Positions 27,473-36,144 of a DNA stretch of 64,000 nt are shown piece by piece (the stretch's first letter is position 1; every line of letters begins with the position of its first letter). The notes beneath the pieces are model-generated. The model saw nothing but the letters and a program-made list of their open reading frames with translations. It was not told where the DNA came from and searched no databases. A program made the position numbers and the translations under genes. The DNA is taken from contig JAGVLS010000021.1 of the NCBI GenBank assembly GCA_020054205.1, forward strand, positions 124,001 through 188,000, given 5' to 3'. Source of the stretch: Candidatus Obscuribacterales bacterium. Lineage in GTDB: Bacteria; Cyanobacteriota; Vampirovibrionia; Obscuribacterales; Obscuribacteraceae.

Positions 27473-28858
27473 ATGTATGTAATGAAATTTGGTGGCACAT
27501 CAGTTGGATCTGCTCAATCAATGCACCAAGTAATTCAATTGGTGAAAGACGCATTGACTGAAAGCAAAAAACCACCAGTGGTAGTTTTATCAGCAATGTC
27601 TGGAATAACCAATAAACTAATTGAAGCAGGCGAATACGCTTTAAATAAACAAGTAGATAAAGCAAAAAATATTATTGATCAAATTCGTGCGCATCACAAA
27701 TCAACAATCGAATCGTTATTTTCCGAAGAAAATATACAACAACAACAACTATTACAGCAATTGGAAAAATACTACGATGAACTCATTGTCATATGCCAAG
27801 GTGTTGCTTATTTAGGAGAATTATCCAAGCGTTCTCTAGATGCAATATCAGGTATTGGTGAATTATTATCATCCAAAATCATTGGAGCATTAGCTAATCG
27901 CGAAGGTATTCCATCTGCCTGGATCGACGCCCGTGAGTTTCTTATTACGGATGATAATTTCAATAAAGCTAGTCCTTTGTGGGATAAGTTAATTCCAGCT
28001 GCAAATGAAAAATTACTTCCTTTACTGAAACAAAACAAAGTAGTTTTTACTCAAGGATTTATTGGCAGCACTACCGATGGCATAAGTACCACATTAGGTC
28101 GTGGTGGTTCTGATTATAGTGCATCAATTATTGGTGTAACTGTTAATGCTAAAGAAATCCAGATATGGACTGACGTAGATGGCATGATGTCAGCCGATCC
28201 CCGTATTGTGCCAAATGCTAAATTACTCTCTGAAGTTTCTTTCCAAGAAGCATCTGAATTAGCTTATTTTGGAGCTAAAGTATTGCATCCACTCACAATT
28301 AAACCAGCAGTGGAAAAAAATATCCCAGTGAGAATCCTCAATACTTTTAATACAAAATCTGCTGGTACCCTAATCAAAGGACAAGTAGCCACAAATGGTG
28401 AGACAGTTAGAGCTGTAGCAACAAAAAAAGGAATCCGAGCAATATTTTTAAGTTCACCACGCATGCTTATGACTCACGGCTTTTTAGCACAAGTTTTTTC
28501 CGTTTTTGATAAATACAAAGTTCCTATCGATCTAATTTCCACATCAGAAATATCTGTTGCCATGACAGTAGATAGCAAAGAAAATATTGAAGGCCTTTTA
28601 TCAGAGCTTAATCAATTTGGCGAAATAAATATTATGGATGATGTAGCTATTGTCTCAGTTGTTGGTCGGCAATTCCGCTATCAAAATGGTATTGCTGGAC
28701 GTGTATTTAATGCTCTAAAAGATGTGAACATAATGGTAATATCTGGTGGTGCTTCAGATATAAACTTAAACTTTGTCATATCGTCTAAAGATGCAGATAA
28801 AGCAATTAAACAATTACATACAGAGTTTTTTAAATTAGAAAGTGTCTTAGCTGGATAA
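27473..28858 (+). CDS. lysC: Aspartokinase
   Basis: Aspartokinase phosphorylates aspartate at the head of the lysine, threonine and methionine pathway. The 461-residue protein has KFGGTSVG (4-11), TQGFIGSTTDGISTTLGRGGSDYSA-type active-site sequence near 200-222 and two C-terminal ACT domains (about 310-455) that bind effector amino acids. The length and sequence fit the monofunctional E. coli LysC-like class rather than the 410-residue alpha/beta type. ATG 27473 follows AGGA by six nucleotides; the upstream in-frame start at 27458 is not needed. Confidence 0.94.
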   Translation: MYVMKFGGTSVGSAQSMHQVIQLVKDALTESKKPPVVVLSAMSGITNKLIEAGEYALNKQVDKAKNIIDQIRAHHKSTIESLFSEENIQQQQLLQQLEKYYDELIVICQGVAYLGELSKRSLDAISGIGELLSSKIIGALANREGIPSAWIDAREFLITDDNFNKASPLWDKLIPAANEKLLPLLKQNKVVFTQGFIGSTTDGISTTLGRGGSDYSASIIGVTVNAKEIQIWTDVDGMMSADPRIVPNAKLLSEVSFQEASELAYFGAKVLHPLTIKPAVEKNIPVRILNTFNTKSAGTLIKGQVATNGETVRAVATKKGIRAIFLSSPRMLMTHGFLAQVFSVFDKYKVPIDLISTSEISVAMTVDSKENIEGLLSELNQFGEINIMDDVAIVSVVGRQFRYQNGIAGRVFNALKDVNIMVISGGASDINLNFVISSKDADKAIKQLHTEFFKLESVLAG

Positions 28859-28868
28859 ATTCAATTTT

Positions 28869-29306
28869 TTAGGCTGAGTCTTCTAATTTATCAACTCTTT
28901 TTTCCAACCTAGTCAATCTTTCTTCGTGTTTCATGACACTACCATTAATGGATACAAGGTAATTACCAATACCATCTAGTTTGGTACCCACTTCCTTTTG
29001 AAAAGACGTCAGTCTATTGTTAGTTTCGTCAATCCGATTACCAAGCTCCATACCCATTTTGTCAATTCGCAAATTTGTTCCATCCAGACGTGAATTTGTA
29101 TCGTCTAAACGCGAGTTGGTTTCATCTATGCGTGAATTTGTATTATCTATGCGCGAAATCGTTTCGTCTAAACGCGAGTTCGTTTCATCTAAGCGTGAAT
29201 TAGTCCCTTTAATCTCAACTTTCATTTCATTAAGGACTTTAGTAACTTCTACAAAGCCACCTTTTACTTCTTTAGCTATTTTATTGAGGGTATCATCTGT
29301 ATTCAT
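28869..29306 (-). CDS. Coiled-coil protein with heptad tandem repeats
   Basis: A 145-residue hydrophilic protein that is almost entirely coiled coil. Residues 36-84 are about seven copies of a seven-residue unit of the form NSR(L/I)DET, then NRIDETNNRL and LTRLEKRVDKLEDS continue the heptads. No signal peptide or membrane segment. It resembles short tether or fibre-like coiled coils, and small proteins annotated as DUF-type coiled coils near phage genes, but no phage gene is nearby. Function unknown. Confidence 0.75.
   Translation of the reverse strand: MNTDDTLNKIAKEVKGGFVEVTKVLNEMKVEIKGTNSRLDETNSRLDETISRIDNTNSRIDETNSRLDDTNSRLDGTNLRIDKMGMELGNRIDETNNRLTSFQKEVGTKLDGIGNYLVSINGSVMKHEERLTRLEKRVDKLEDSA
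29055..29201. repeat. 21-bp tandem repeat inside coiled-coil gene
   Basis: About seven imperfect 21-nt units, for example GTTTCATCTAAGCGTGAATT and GTTTCGTCTAAACGCGAGTT on the plus strand, encode the heptad units. Units differ mostly at third codon positions and at a few residues (E/D/N/G at position 6), as expected for an array that expands and contracts in multiples of seven codons without breaking the frame. Confidence 0.85.
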
Positions 29307-29427
29307 TTAATTAGCTCTCAAAAAACGATTGTCCTATATCTAATAACGCTAAAATCATGTAAAGGGTTCAAACCTAGTATACCAAAATTGCTCTTTAGGA
29401 CAAAAATTAATCTGGACGATATTTAAA

Positions 29428-30972
29428 CTAAGCACATTTTGGTTTGCGCAAATAACGGTATGAAATAGCTTCTGCAACATGTATAGCTTGAATATCGGCA
29501 GAATCATGTAAATCAGCAATAGTTCTGGCAATTTTTAGAATACGATCATAAGCACGTGCTGAAAGTCCCAATTGCGTAACTGCTCGCACTAGCATTTCTC
29601 TTGTTTTTGTATCAACCTTACAAAACTTCTTTACTTGCGCTTGATTCAATTGTCCATTAAAAACAAATTTGTCTTCAGCAAATCTTTGTTTTTGTCTTTC
29701 CACTGCTGCATTAACTAATAAGCGATAATGCTCTGAAGGCATTGAAGAATTCTCGCCAGACAATTCATTTTCCTCCAGCCTTGCTACTCTTATATGTAAA
29801 TCAATTCGGTCAAGTAATGGTCCAGATAAGCGAGACCAATATCTATCAGCTTGATATGGTGTACACACACATAATTTATATGTATCTCCCCGATAACCAC
29901 ATGGACATGGATTACACGCACCAATCAATAAAAATGCAGCTGGATAAGATAAAGTTTGACTGGCTCTACTTATCGTTACCATACCTGTCTCTAGCGGTTG
30001 ACGTAATGCATCCAAATAAGATCGAGGAAATTCTGTCATTTCATCTAAGAACAATACTCCATGATGACTAAGAGATATTTCACCAGGCTTAGGATGACTA
30101 CCACCACCAATTAGTCCATTGATAGATGCACTATGATGTGGACTACGAAATGGTCTGCCAGAACAAATACTTGCTTTATTCGATAATAAACCAGCCACAC
30201 TATACAATTTTGTCAGCTCTAATGCTTCAATAAATTCAAGCGGCGGCAAAATACCAGGCAATCGCTGAGCTAACATTGATTTGCCAGAGCCTGGTGGTCC
30301 AACCATTAACATATTATGCTTACCAGCAGCAGCAATAGTCAGAGCACGCTTAGCAGTTTCTTGACCTTTTACATCTGCAAAATCAGCGGTTGAATTATTA
30401 TTCTTTTGACAAGCAAGTAATTTTTCTCTGCCATTAGCCTTAAGATAACTCGTCCTATTTGGATTAAGCAATAGATTTACTACTTGTTTTAAATGGCTAA
30501 CAGGATAAACACGCAACCCTTCAATAAGTTGCGCTTCTTGCGCATTATTTTCTGGAACAATTAAGTCTGAAATACCAGCATTTTCACAAGCCATCGCCAC
30601 TGGTACCACACCATTAACTGAGCGCACCGATCCATCTAATCCTAATTCGCCTATTAACCAAAATTTGTTAATATCATTTGACACTAAATAACCAGTAGCA
30701 GCAAGAATGGCTATAGCTATAGGTAAATCATAAGCTGGACCTTCTTTACGAGTATCAGCTGGTGCTAAATTTACTATCCATTTTTTACCAGGTGGCAATA
30801 TAAAATCACAAGCTTTAATAGCTGAACGAACTCTCTCTTGAGATTCTTTAATAGCAGCATCTGGCAAACCTACTATATGAATTTGCCCAATACCACCACT
30901 ACAATCAACTTCTACTTCTATTTTATATGCATCAACACCAACAATTCCTGATGAATAAACACGTGCAAACAC
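29428..30972 (-). CDS. comM: YifB/ComM-family Mg-chelatase-like AAA ATPase
   Basis: ComM is a hexameric helicase that promotes branch migration of donor DNA during natural transformation. The 514-residue product has an N-terminal Lon-like domain (GLPDAAIKESQERVRSAI, DLPIAIAIL), Walker A GPPGSGKS near 214-221, the FRSPHHSAS motif, Walker B VLFLDEMTEF and a four-cysteine CNPCPCGYRGD...CVC zinc motif. Start: a GTG at 30972 follows a perfect AAGGAG site and gives VFARVYSSGIVG, the family N terminus; the ATG 36 nt upstream has none. The first 36-bp direct repeat lies 70 nt upstream of it. Confidence 0.93.
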   Translation of the reverse strand: MFARVYSSGIVGVDAYKIEVEVDCSGGIGQIHIVGLPDAAIKESQERVRSAIKACDFILPPGKKWIVNLAPADTRKEGPAYDLPIAIAILAATGYLVSNDINKFWLIGELGLDGSVRSVNGVVPVAMACENAGISDLIVPENNAQEAQLIEGLRVYPVSHLKQVVNLLLNPNRTSYLKANGREKLLACQKNNNSTADFADVKGQETAKRALTIAAAGKHNMLMVGPPGSGKSMLAQRLPGILPPLEFIEALELTKLYSVAGLLSNKASICSGRPFRSPHHSASINGLIGGGSHPKPGEISLSHHGVLFLDEMTEFPRSYLDALRQPLETGMVTISRASQTLSYPAAFLLIGACNPCPCGYRGDTYKLCVCTPYQADRYWSRLSGPLLDRIDLHIRVARLEENELSGENSSMPSEHYRLLVNAAVERQKQRFAEDKFVFNGQLNQAQVKKFCKVDTKTREMLVRAVTQLGLSARAYDRILKIARTIADLHDSADIQAIHVAEAISYRYLRKPKCA

Positions 30973-31041
30973 AAAAGCTCTCCTTATAGGCAAACGTGCA
31001 CAAGGCAATTAAACCTATTGACTATTTATTGCTAATTACAC

Positions 31042-31077
31042 TTACTAAAACGTTTTTTTTAGCAAAAAAGTTCAATT
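31042..31077. repeat. 36-bp direct repeat, copy 1
   Basis: Begins TTACTAAAACGTTT and ends AAAAAAGTTCAATT. It differs from copy 2 (31828-31863) at one position only (T versus G at position 15). It lies between the antitoxin stop and the comM start. Confidence 0.9.
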
Positions 31078-31105
31078 TAGCCAGTAAAATTTATCAAGAG
31101 AGAAG

Positions 31106-31435
31106 TCAAGCTACTTCTTTAGGCTCTACTTTAAAAGATACTTTCTGTCCAAGCTTGTCTAGATATTTTAGTAGAGTATCAATTGTGTACAAATCTAATT
31201 TCATAGACATAATCTCAGCAATTCTAGGCTGGGAAACACCCAATTCTTGTGCAGCTTTTCTTTGCGACCAGCCGCGTCCTATAATGAGATTAGTTATTTC
31301 AATCGCCAATTGTCCTCTTACAAAGAAATTAGTTGCTTCTTCATCCGTAAAACCTAAATCTTTGAATATATTGCTGGAGCTAATTTTCCAAGACTTTCTT
31401 TTTTTTGCCGGTTTAGTTTTTTTTGATCTCGGCAT
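31106..31435 (-). CDS. HigA-like XRE-family antitoxin
   Basis: A 109-residue DNA-binding protein. A basic N terminus (KKTKPAKKRK) precedes FKDLGFTDEEATNFFVRGQL and a helix-turn-helix, GWSQRKAAQELGVSQPRIAEI (about 55-75), in the arrangement of antitoxins that pair with Gp49/HigB-type toxins. It starts inside the toxin gene (23-nt overlap), so the order is toxin then antitoxin as in higBA. It would neutralise the toxin and repress the operon. It ends 28 nt before direct repeat copy 1. Confidence 0.88.
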   Translation of the reverse strand: MPRSKKTKPAKKRKSWKISSSNIFKDLGFTDEEATNFFVRGQLAIEITNLIIGRGWSQRKAAQELGVSQPRIAEIMSMKLDLYTIDTLLKYLDKLGQKVSFKVEPKEVA

Positions 31436-31736
31436 ATGCCATCCTCGCTATCTGAACATTTATTCGTGACATTCTGCTTGTTTTCTTTTCAAAGGCATGT
31501 AAAACATAAATAGCTTCAGAAAATTTTTCTACATAAATCACTCTATACTCATTCAATTTATGTATTCGAATTTCTTTAACTCCAACTCCTATGATAGACA
31601 TTGGTTTCCAATCATCGGATTCTTGTCCAGCCTGTACTTTTTGTAATTGCCAGCCAATTGCTTTGCGCACTTCAAAAGGAAAGCCTCTAATGGCACTTTG
31701 ACTTCTCCTTATAAAAATCACGGACTTTAGTTTCAC
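31413..31736 (-). CDS. HigB/Gp49-like (RelE superfamily) toxin
   Basis: A 107-residue protein with the pattern of the phage Gp49-like/HigB group: IRRSQSAIRGFPFEVRKAIGWQL, DDWKPMSIIGVGVKEIRIH, YRVIYVEKFSEAIYVLHAFEKKTSRM and a C-terminal INVQIARMAY. The LHAFEKKT segment is the family hallmark; such toxins are ribosome-dependent mRNA interferases. Starts with GTG. Forms a type II toxin-antitoxin operon with the next gene. Direct repeat copy 2 lies 91 nt upstream of its start. Confidence 0.88.
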   Translation of the reverse strand: MKLKSVIFIRRSQSAIRGFPFEVRKAIGWQLQKVQAGQESDDWKPMSIIGVGVKEIRIHKLNEYRVIYVEKFSEAIYVLHAFEKKTSRMSRINVQIARMAYAEIKKN

Positions 31737-31827
31737 GCCTAATTTCCTCTGATTATACGCTTATTCGTATCACCGGTCAAGCAAGTTACTTTACGAGCAG
31801 AAATATGATTAGAATTACGGCTTATAT

Positions 31828-31863
31828 TTACTAAAACGTTTGTTTTAGCAAAAAAGTTCAATT
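31828..31863. repeat. 36-bp direct repeat, copy 2
   Basis: Same sequence as copy 1 with one change, in the same orientation, 786 nt away. In this copy CTAAAAC-GTTT-GTTTTAG forms a perfect 7-bp inverted repeat. It lies between the toxin start and the end of the BMP gene at 31908. Confidence 0.9.
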
Positions 31864-31907
31864 CAAAAGCAAAATTAATGCCGCTTGTTGTCTGACTACG
31901 AGAAGTT

Positions 31908-33005
31908 TTATTTTGCAGTTAAGCTTCCTTCAACACCTGGTACAACCCAATTCATTGATTCAATGAAATCCAAGGTTGGTTTTTGTCCAGCTGCTAAAAG
32001 CTGTTTGCCGTTTCTATCTTTTAAAGGTCCTTGAAATACAACATACTCACCTTTTTCAATCTTTTTCTCTAAGGCTAGCGCTTCTTGCTGCACTGATTTT
32101 GGCACCACTTTTCCAAATGAGGATAATTTTGTGTATCCATCATTCATTGCATATCTGTAATTACCTGGTTTAAATGAATGATTGATCACCGTATTAGCGA
32201 TTTTTACATAAAGAGGGCCCCAATCCCAAGCTTCGCCAGTTAGCCATCCTTTAGGAGCAAATTTGTTTAAATCAGTATGATAGCCAACTGAATAAATTCC
32301 ATTTTTTTCTGCCGTTTGTACAACAGTAATTGGACTATCAAGATGCATGGTCAATATATCGCAACCTGTATCAATTAAACCTTTAGCAGCCTCAGCTTCC
32401 TTAGGTGGATCAGACCAGCTATTTGTCCAAACTACATGCACTTTTACTTTATCGTTTACTGAACGAGCTCCTAATGTAAAAGCATTGACATTCTGCAAAA
32501 CTTGCGGAACTGGATGGGCAGCAATAAAACCAATATTATTAGTCTTGGTCATTTTTCCGGACACCATTCCAGAAACATACATTGGTTGATATTGTTTAGC
32601 AAAATAAGTAGCTAAATTTTTCGTATCTTTCTCTACCCGCCCACATTGTTCGAAAACAACATCGGGATGTCTAGCTGCTACACGCAAAGCTGGTTCATAA
32701 TGTCCATAAGAAGTAGAGAATATTAGGCGAGCGCCACGAGCAATCATTTTTTCCATTACCCGCTCCGCTTCTGCACTTTCAGGTACATTTTCTACAATTT
32801 CAGTCTCTATTTGTTTTGGCATATGGGACTGCATATATATTCTGCCTTGCTCATGAGCATAATTATATCCCCAGTCAGTTTTTGGTCCAACAGTAATAAA
32901 GCCTACTTTGAGGGGAACCTTATTATCTGTCGCCGCTTGCGAAACTGGAGGCATAATAACAAACAAGCTAATTGCAGCTACTATGGGTAGAAATATGTTT
33001 TTCAT
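31908..33005 (-). CDS. BMP-family ABC transporter substrate-binding protein (third copy)
   Basis: A 365-residue periplasmic protein with a clear signal peptide (MKNIFLPIVAAISLF..., cleaved near SQAA). It belongs to the basic membrane protein/PnrA family, most of whose members bind nucleosides. Shared blocks with its two neighbours include DWGYNYAHEQGR, ERVMEKMIARGARLIFSTSYG, DPPKEAEAAKGLIDTG, WGPLYVKIA and the end block VPGVEG. It overlaps the gene before it by ATGA. Last gene of the six-gene transporter operon. Confidence 0.92.
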   Translation of the reverse strand: MKNIFLPIVAAISLFVIMPPVSQAATDNKVPLKVGFITVGPKTDWGYNYAHEQGRIYMQSHMPKQIETEIVENVPESAEAERVMEKMIARGARLIFSTSYGHYEPALRVAARHPDVVFEQCGRVEKDTKNLATYFAKQYQPMYVSGMVSGKMTKTNNIGFIAAHPVPQVLQNVNAFTLGARSVNDKVKVHVVWTNSWSDPPKEAEAAKGLIDTGCDILTMHLDSPITVVQTAEKNGIYSVGYHTDLNKFAPKGWLTGEAWDWGPLYVKIANTVINHSFKPGNYRYAMNDGYTKLSSFGKVVPKSVQQEALALEKKIEKGEYVVFQGPLKDRNGKQLLAAGQKPTLDFIESMNWVVPGVEGSLTAK

Positions 33006-34090
33006 TTTGCAGCTAATGCTCCTTCAACACCAGGTACAAACCAGACCATTTCCGATAGCCACTTAAAATCTGCTTTGTCACCAGCAGCTAAACGTAATTT
33101 GCCATCACGATCTTTAAGCGGTCCTTGAAAAACAACCATTTTTCCATTCTTTACATTATCTTCAATAGATTTTATTTCTTTACGTACTTTATCTGGAACA
33201 GCTGGACCGAAAGAAGATAATTTTATATATCCGCCTTCCATACCTTTTACAATGGACTCAGATTTCCAAGTATGATTCATTACCGACTTGGTGATTTGTA
33301 CATAAAGCGGGCCCCAATCTAGACAAGCTCCTGTTAGCCATTTTTTAGGAGCTAATTCATGAGCATCATTATAAAAACCAGTACAATAAACGCCCAATGA
33401 TTCAGCTGTTTTGGCTACAGTGTTTTGATTATCCTGGCAATGTCCAATTACATCTACGCCACTTTCAACTAATCCTTTTATAGCTTCTGCTTCTTTAGGT
33501 GGATCTGACCAACTGTTTATCCAAATAACTTTAGTGGTTACTTTAGGATTGACAGAACGAGCTCCTAATGTAAATGCATTTATGGCTTGCATTAATGGCG
33601 GCACTGGATGAGCAGCAATATAACCCAATTTATTAGTCTTTGTCATACGCCCTGCTGCAACACCTGCCATATACATTGGTTGATATTGCCATGAAAAATA
33701 TGTACCGATATTTTTTTCCGCATATGGACGATTTACTTGCATAAAAGTAACATCAGGATGCCTAGCTGCTACACGCATGTCAGGATCTAAATATCCATAA
33801 GAAGTTGTGAATATCAATTTAGCCCCTTGAGCAATCATTTTTTCTAAAACTCTTTCGGCTTCCGCACTTTCCGGAACACTCTCAGCCATTATTGTTGTCA
33901 CTTGACCAGGCATATTTTTTTCTAAATACAATCTGCCTTTATTATGTGCATAATTCCAACCATTATCATTGATGGGTCCAACACACAAGAAACCAACTTT
34001 CATGGGTTTGGACTTTTCTTCAACAGCTATACTTGCCTGACAAGGTATAAGCAACAAACAAAATAACAGAATGCACAATTGTTTTTTCAT
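33002..34090 (-). CDS. BMP-family ABC transporter substrate-binding protein (second copy)
   Basis: A 362-residue paralogue of its neighbours, with signal peptide (MKKQLCILLFCLLLIPCQAS). The Cys in IPCQAS is not in a good lipobox context, so it is probably soluble in the periplasm. Key blocks: DNGWNYAHNKGRLYLEK, TTSYGYLDPDMRVAARHPD, SWSDPPKEAEAIKGLVESG, WGPLYVQI and FQGPLKDRDGKLRLAAGDK. Its start overlaps the upstream stop as TAATG. Differences from the other copies lie in the pocket region (GHCQDNQNTVAKTAESLGV here), so ligands may differ. Confidence 0.92.
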   Translation of the reverse strand: MKKQLCILLFCLLLIPCQASIAVEEKSKPMKVGFLCVGPINDNGWNYAHNKGRLYLEKNMPGQVTTIMAESVPESAEAERVLEKMIAQGAKLIFTTSYGYLDPDMRVAARHPDVTFMQVNRPYAEKNIGTYFSWQYQPMYMAGVAAGRMTKTNKLGYIAAHPVPPLMQAINAFTLGARSVNPKVTTKVIWINSWSDPPKEAEAIKGLVESGVDVIGHCQDNQNTVAKTAESLGVYCTGFYNDAHELAPKKWLTGACLDWGPLYVQITKSVMNHTWKSESIVKGMEGGYIKLSSFGPAVPDKVRKEIKSIEDNVKNGKMVVFQGPLKDRDGKLRLAAGDKADFKWLSEMVWFVPGVEGALAAK

Positions 34091-35196
34091 TATTTATTTC
34101 CTTTAGATAATGATCCTTCTACACCTGGTACAAACCAATTCATTTCAGCTAGCCATTTAAGATCTGGCTTTTGATCTTTTGCCAGACGCATTTTACCTTC
34201 CCTATCTTTCAGTGGTCCATGGAAAATAGATACAGTTTCATTAGCAATTTTATTCTTTGCTACAGCAATTTCTTTTTTTATTGTTGGCGACACAGCCGGT
34301 CCAAAAGAAGCAAGTTTCACATAATCATTTTTCAAAGAACAATGAGTTACCCCAGGTTTCCAATTGTGATTGATTACCGCTTGCGCTACTTTTGCATAGA
34401 ATAATCCCCAATTACAACAGGCGCCCGTGAGCCAACGCTTGGGAGCAAATTGATGGACGTCGCTATAACAACCAATAATATATACATTATTATCTTCTGC
34501 TGTTTTTACTATTGATTGTGAATCGCTTTGATCAAAAGCTAATACATCAATACCTGTATCAATAAGCCCTTTGGCAGCTTCAACTTCAATTGGTGGATCT
34601 ACCCAAGTATTAGTCCATACAACTTTTACTTTTGCCTTTGGATTTACAGACTGGGCGCCAAGAGCAAAGGCATTTATACTTTGTACAATTGGCGGAATGG
34701 GATGGGAAGCAACAAATCCAATTTTATTAGACTTTGTCATGCGTCCAGCTACTATTCCCGACAAATAAAACGGCTCATATTGCCAATAAAAATAATTACC
34801 TATATTTTTGATATCTGTCGTTCTACTTAATTGCATGAATATAATATCGGGATGTCTTTTGGCTACTCTCTCCACTGGTTCCAAATAGCCAAATGAAGTA
34901 GCAAAAATAAGTTTTGCTCCTTGAGCAATCATTTTCTCCATCACTCGCTCTGCTTCAGCGTTTTCTCCAATATTTTCGGCAAAAATAGTCTCGACTTTAT
35001 TACCTAAAGATTTTTCGACATATTGTCTACCAAGCTCTTGCGCGTAATTCCAACCATTGTCGGCAATGGGACCAACATATAAAAATCCAATTTTTAAAGG
35101 TTGAGATTTTTGTTCAACCGCCAAACTTACAGTAGGATAAAAAAGTTGCAATCCCCAGGCGATAAAAGCTGCAGCCAGAAAAATGAATTTGTTCAC
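34090..35196 (-). CDS. BMP-family ABC transporter substrate-binding protein (first copy)
   Basis: A 368-residue periplasmic protein with signal peptide (MNKFIFLAAAFIAWG..., cleaved near SLAV). GTG start after AAGGA. Blocks: ADNGWNYAQELGRQYVEK, FATSFGYLEPVERVAKRHPD, TWVDPPIEVEAAKGLIDTG, WGLFYAKVAQAV and FHGPLKDREGKMRLAKDQK. It is the binding protein nearest the permease genes (13 nt away) and may be the ancestral one of the three. Confidence 0.92.
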   Translation of the reverse strand: MNKFIFLAAAFIAWGLQLFYPTVSLAVEQKSQPLKIGFLYVGPIADNGWNYAQELGRQYVEKSLGNKVETIFAENIGENAEAERVMEKMIAQGAKLIFATSFGYLEPVERVAKRHPDIIFMQLSRTTDIKNIGNYFYWQYEPFYLSGIVAGRMTKSNKIGFVASHPIPPIVQSINAFALGAQSVNPKAKVKVVWTNTWVDPPIEVEAAKGLIDTGIDVLAFDQSDSQSIVKTAEDNNVYIIGCYSDVHQFAPKRWLTGACCNWGLFYAKVAQAVINHNWKPGVTHCSLKNDYVKLASFGPAVSPTIKKEIAVAKNKIANETVSIFHGPLKDREGKMRLAKDQKPDLKWLAEMNWFVPGVEGSLSKGNK

Positions 35197-35209
35197 TCAA
35201 ATATATCCT

Positions 35210-36136
35210 TTATTTGTTTGGATTGTAAGGCAGCCCTAAAGCTGTAGGAGAGCCGGTATTAACTTTGCGTTGTCTTATTGTCCCTATGGTGAAAACAATA
35301 ATAATGAGCAAATAAGGTATCATTCCTAGAATATAAGGCGAAATATCAGTGCCAATTGCTTGCAGTCGCAACTCCAAAGATTGTGCTCCACCAAATAAAT
35401 AAGCACCAAACATGGCTTTCAATGGATCCCAGCCAGCAAATAAAACCAGACCGACTGCTATAAGTCCACGTCCAGCAGTCATATTTTCAATCCAACCTTG
35501 AGCATAGACCAAAGACAAATATGCTCCACCCATACCCGCCAAAGCAGCGCCAAATATTGTAGCAAAATATCTTACATGCGAGACTCGAATTCCAGCAGCC
35601 GATGCAGAATCTGGATCTTCGCCCACCGCTCTTATTGCCAAGCCCAATTTAGTTTTGTACAAAAGAAAAGCTAATAAAGGAATTAAAATATAAGTTCCAT
35701 AAACCATAATATCGTGGTTGAAAAATATAGATCCAATAAATGGAATATCTCCCAAAAATGGAATTTTTACAGCTGAAAATGAATTGATTTGTTTGCCCAC
35801 ATAAGCAATGCCAAAAAAGGCTGACAATCCACCGCCTAAAATAGTAAGCACAATACCAGAGGCTATTTGATTAGCTTGAAAACGAATTGACAATATGGCA
35901 TGAACCAATCCAAGAAGCCCTCCTCCTACAAATGCAGCTGAAATACCAATAAATGGACTGCCGGTAATAGAAGCTATAGCAATTCCCGACACTGCACCCA
36001 CCAACATAATTCCCTCCAGCCCTAAGTTTATAATTCCAGAGCGCTCGGTAATCACTTCACCGGCGGCTGCATACAATACGGCCGTACCGCTGCGCACAGC
36101 ACCTGCTAAAACTGCAACTATAAAAGGATCTGCCAT
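35210..36136 (-). CDS. ABC transporter permease (nucleoside type, second permease)
   Basis: A 308-residue membrane protein with about eight to nine hydrophobic segments. It matches the smaller permease of BMP/nucleoside (YufQ/BmpD-like) and branched-chain-type importers: ERSGIINLGLEGIMLVGAVSG near 31-51 and GMGGAYLSLVYAQGW near 205 are family signatures, followed by GRGLIAVGLVLFAGWDP. Starts 8 nt after the first permease on the same strand. Confidence 0.94.
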   Translation of the reverse strand: MADPFIVAVLAGAVRSGTAVLYAAAGEVITERSGIINLGLEGIMLVGAVSGIAIASITGSPFIGISAAFVGGGLLGLVHAILSIRFQANQIASGIVLTILGGGLSAFFGIAYVGKQINSFSAVKIPFLGDIPFIGSIFFNHDIMVYGTYILIPLLAFLLYKTKLGLAIRAVGEDPDSASAAGIRVSHVRYFATIFGAALAGMGGAYLSLVYAQGWIENMTAGRGLIAVGLVLFAGWDPLKAMFGAYLFGGAQSLELRLQAIGTDISPYILGMIPYLLIIIVFTIGTIRQRKVNTGSPTALGLPYNPNK

Positions 36137-36144
36137 AATTAGTT

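Noticed and set aside
29017-29310. Plus-strand frame with repeated RREFVSSKRELVSS-like sequence
   Set aside because: It is the antisense reading of the heptad repeat array and has no start site; the minus-strand frame explains the sequence.
31042-31863. CRISPR-like reading of the two 36-bp repeats
   Set aside because: Only two copies, 786 nt apart, with two genes between them and no cas genes.
33002-35196. Third and second BMP proteins as lipoproteins
   Set aside because: The Cys near the end of the signal peptide (IPCQAS) does not fit a lipobox, and the other copies have none.
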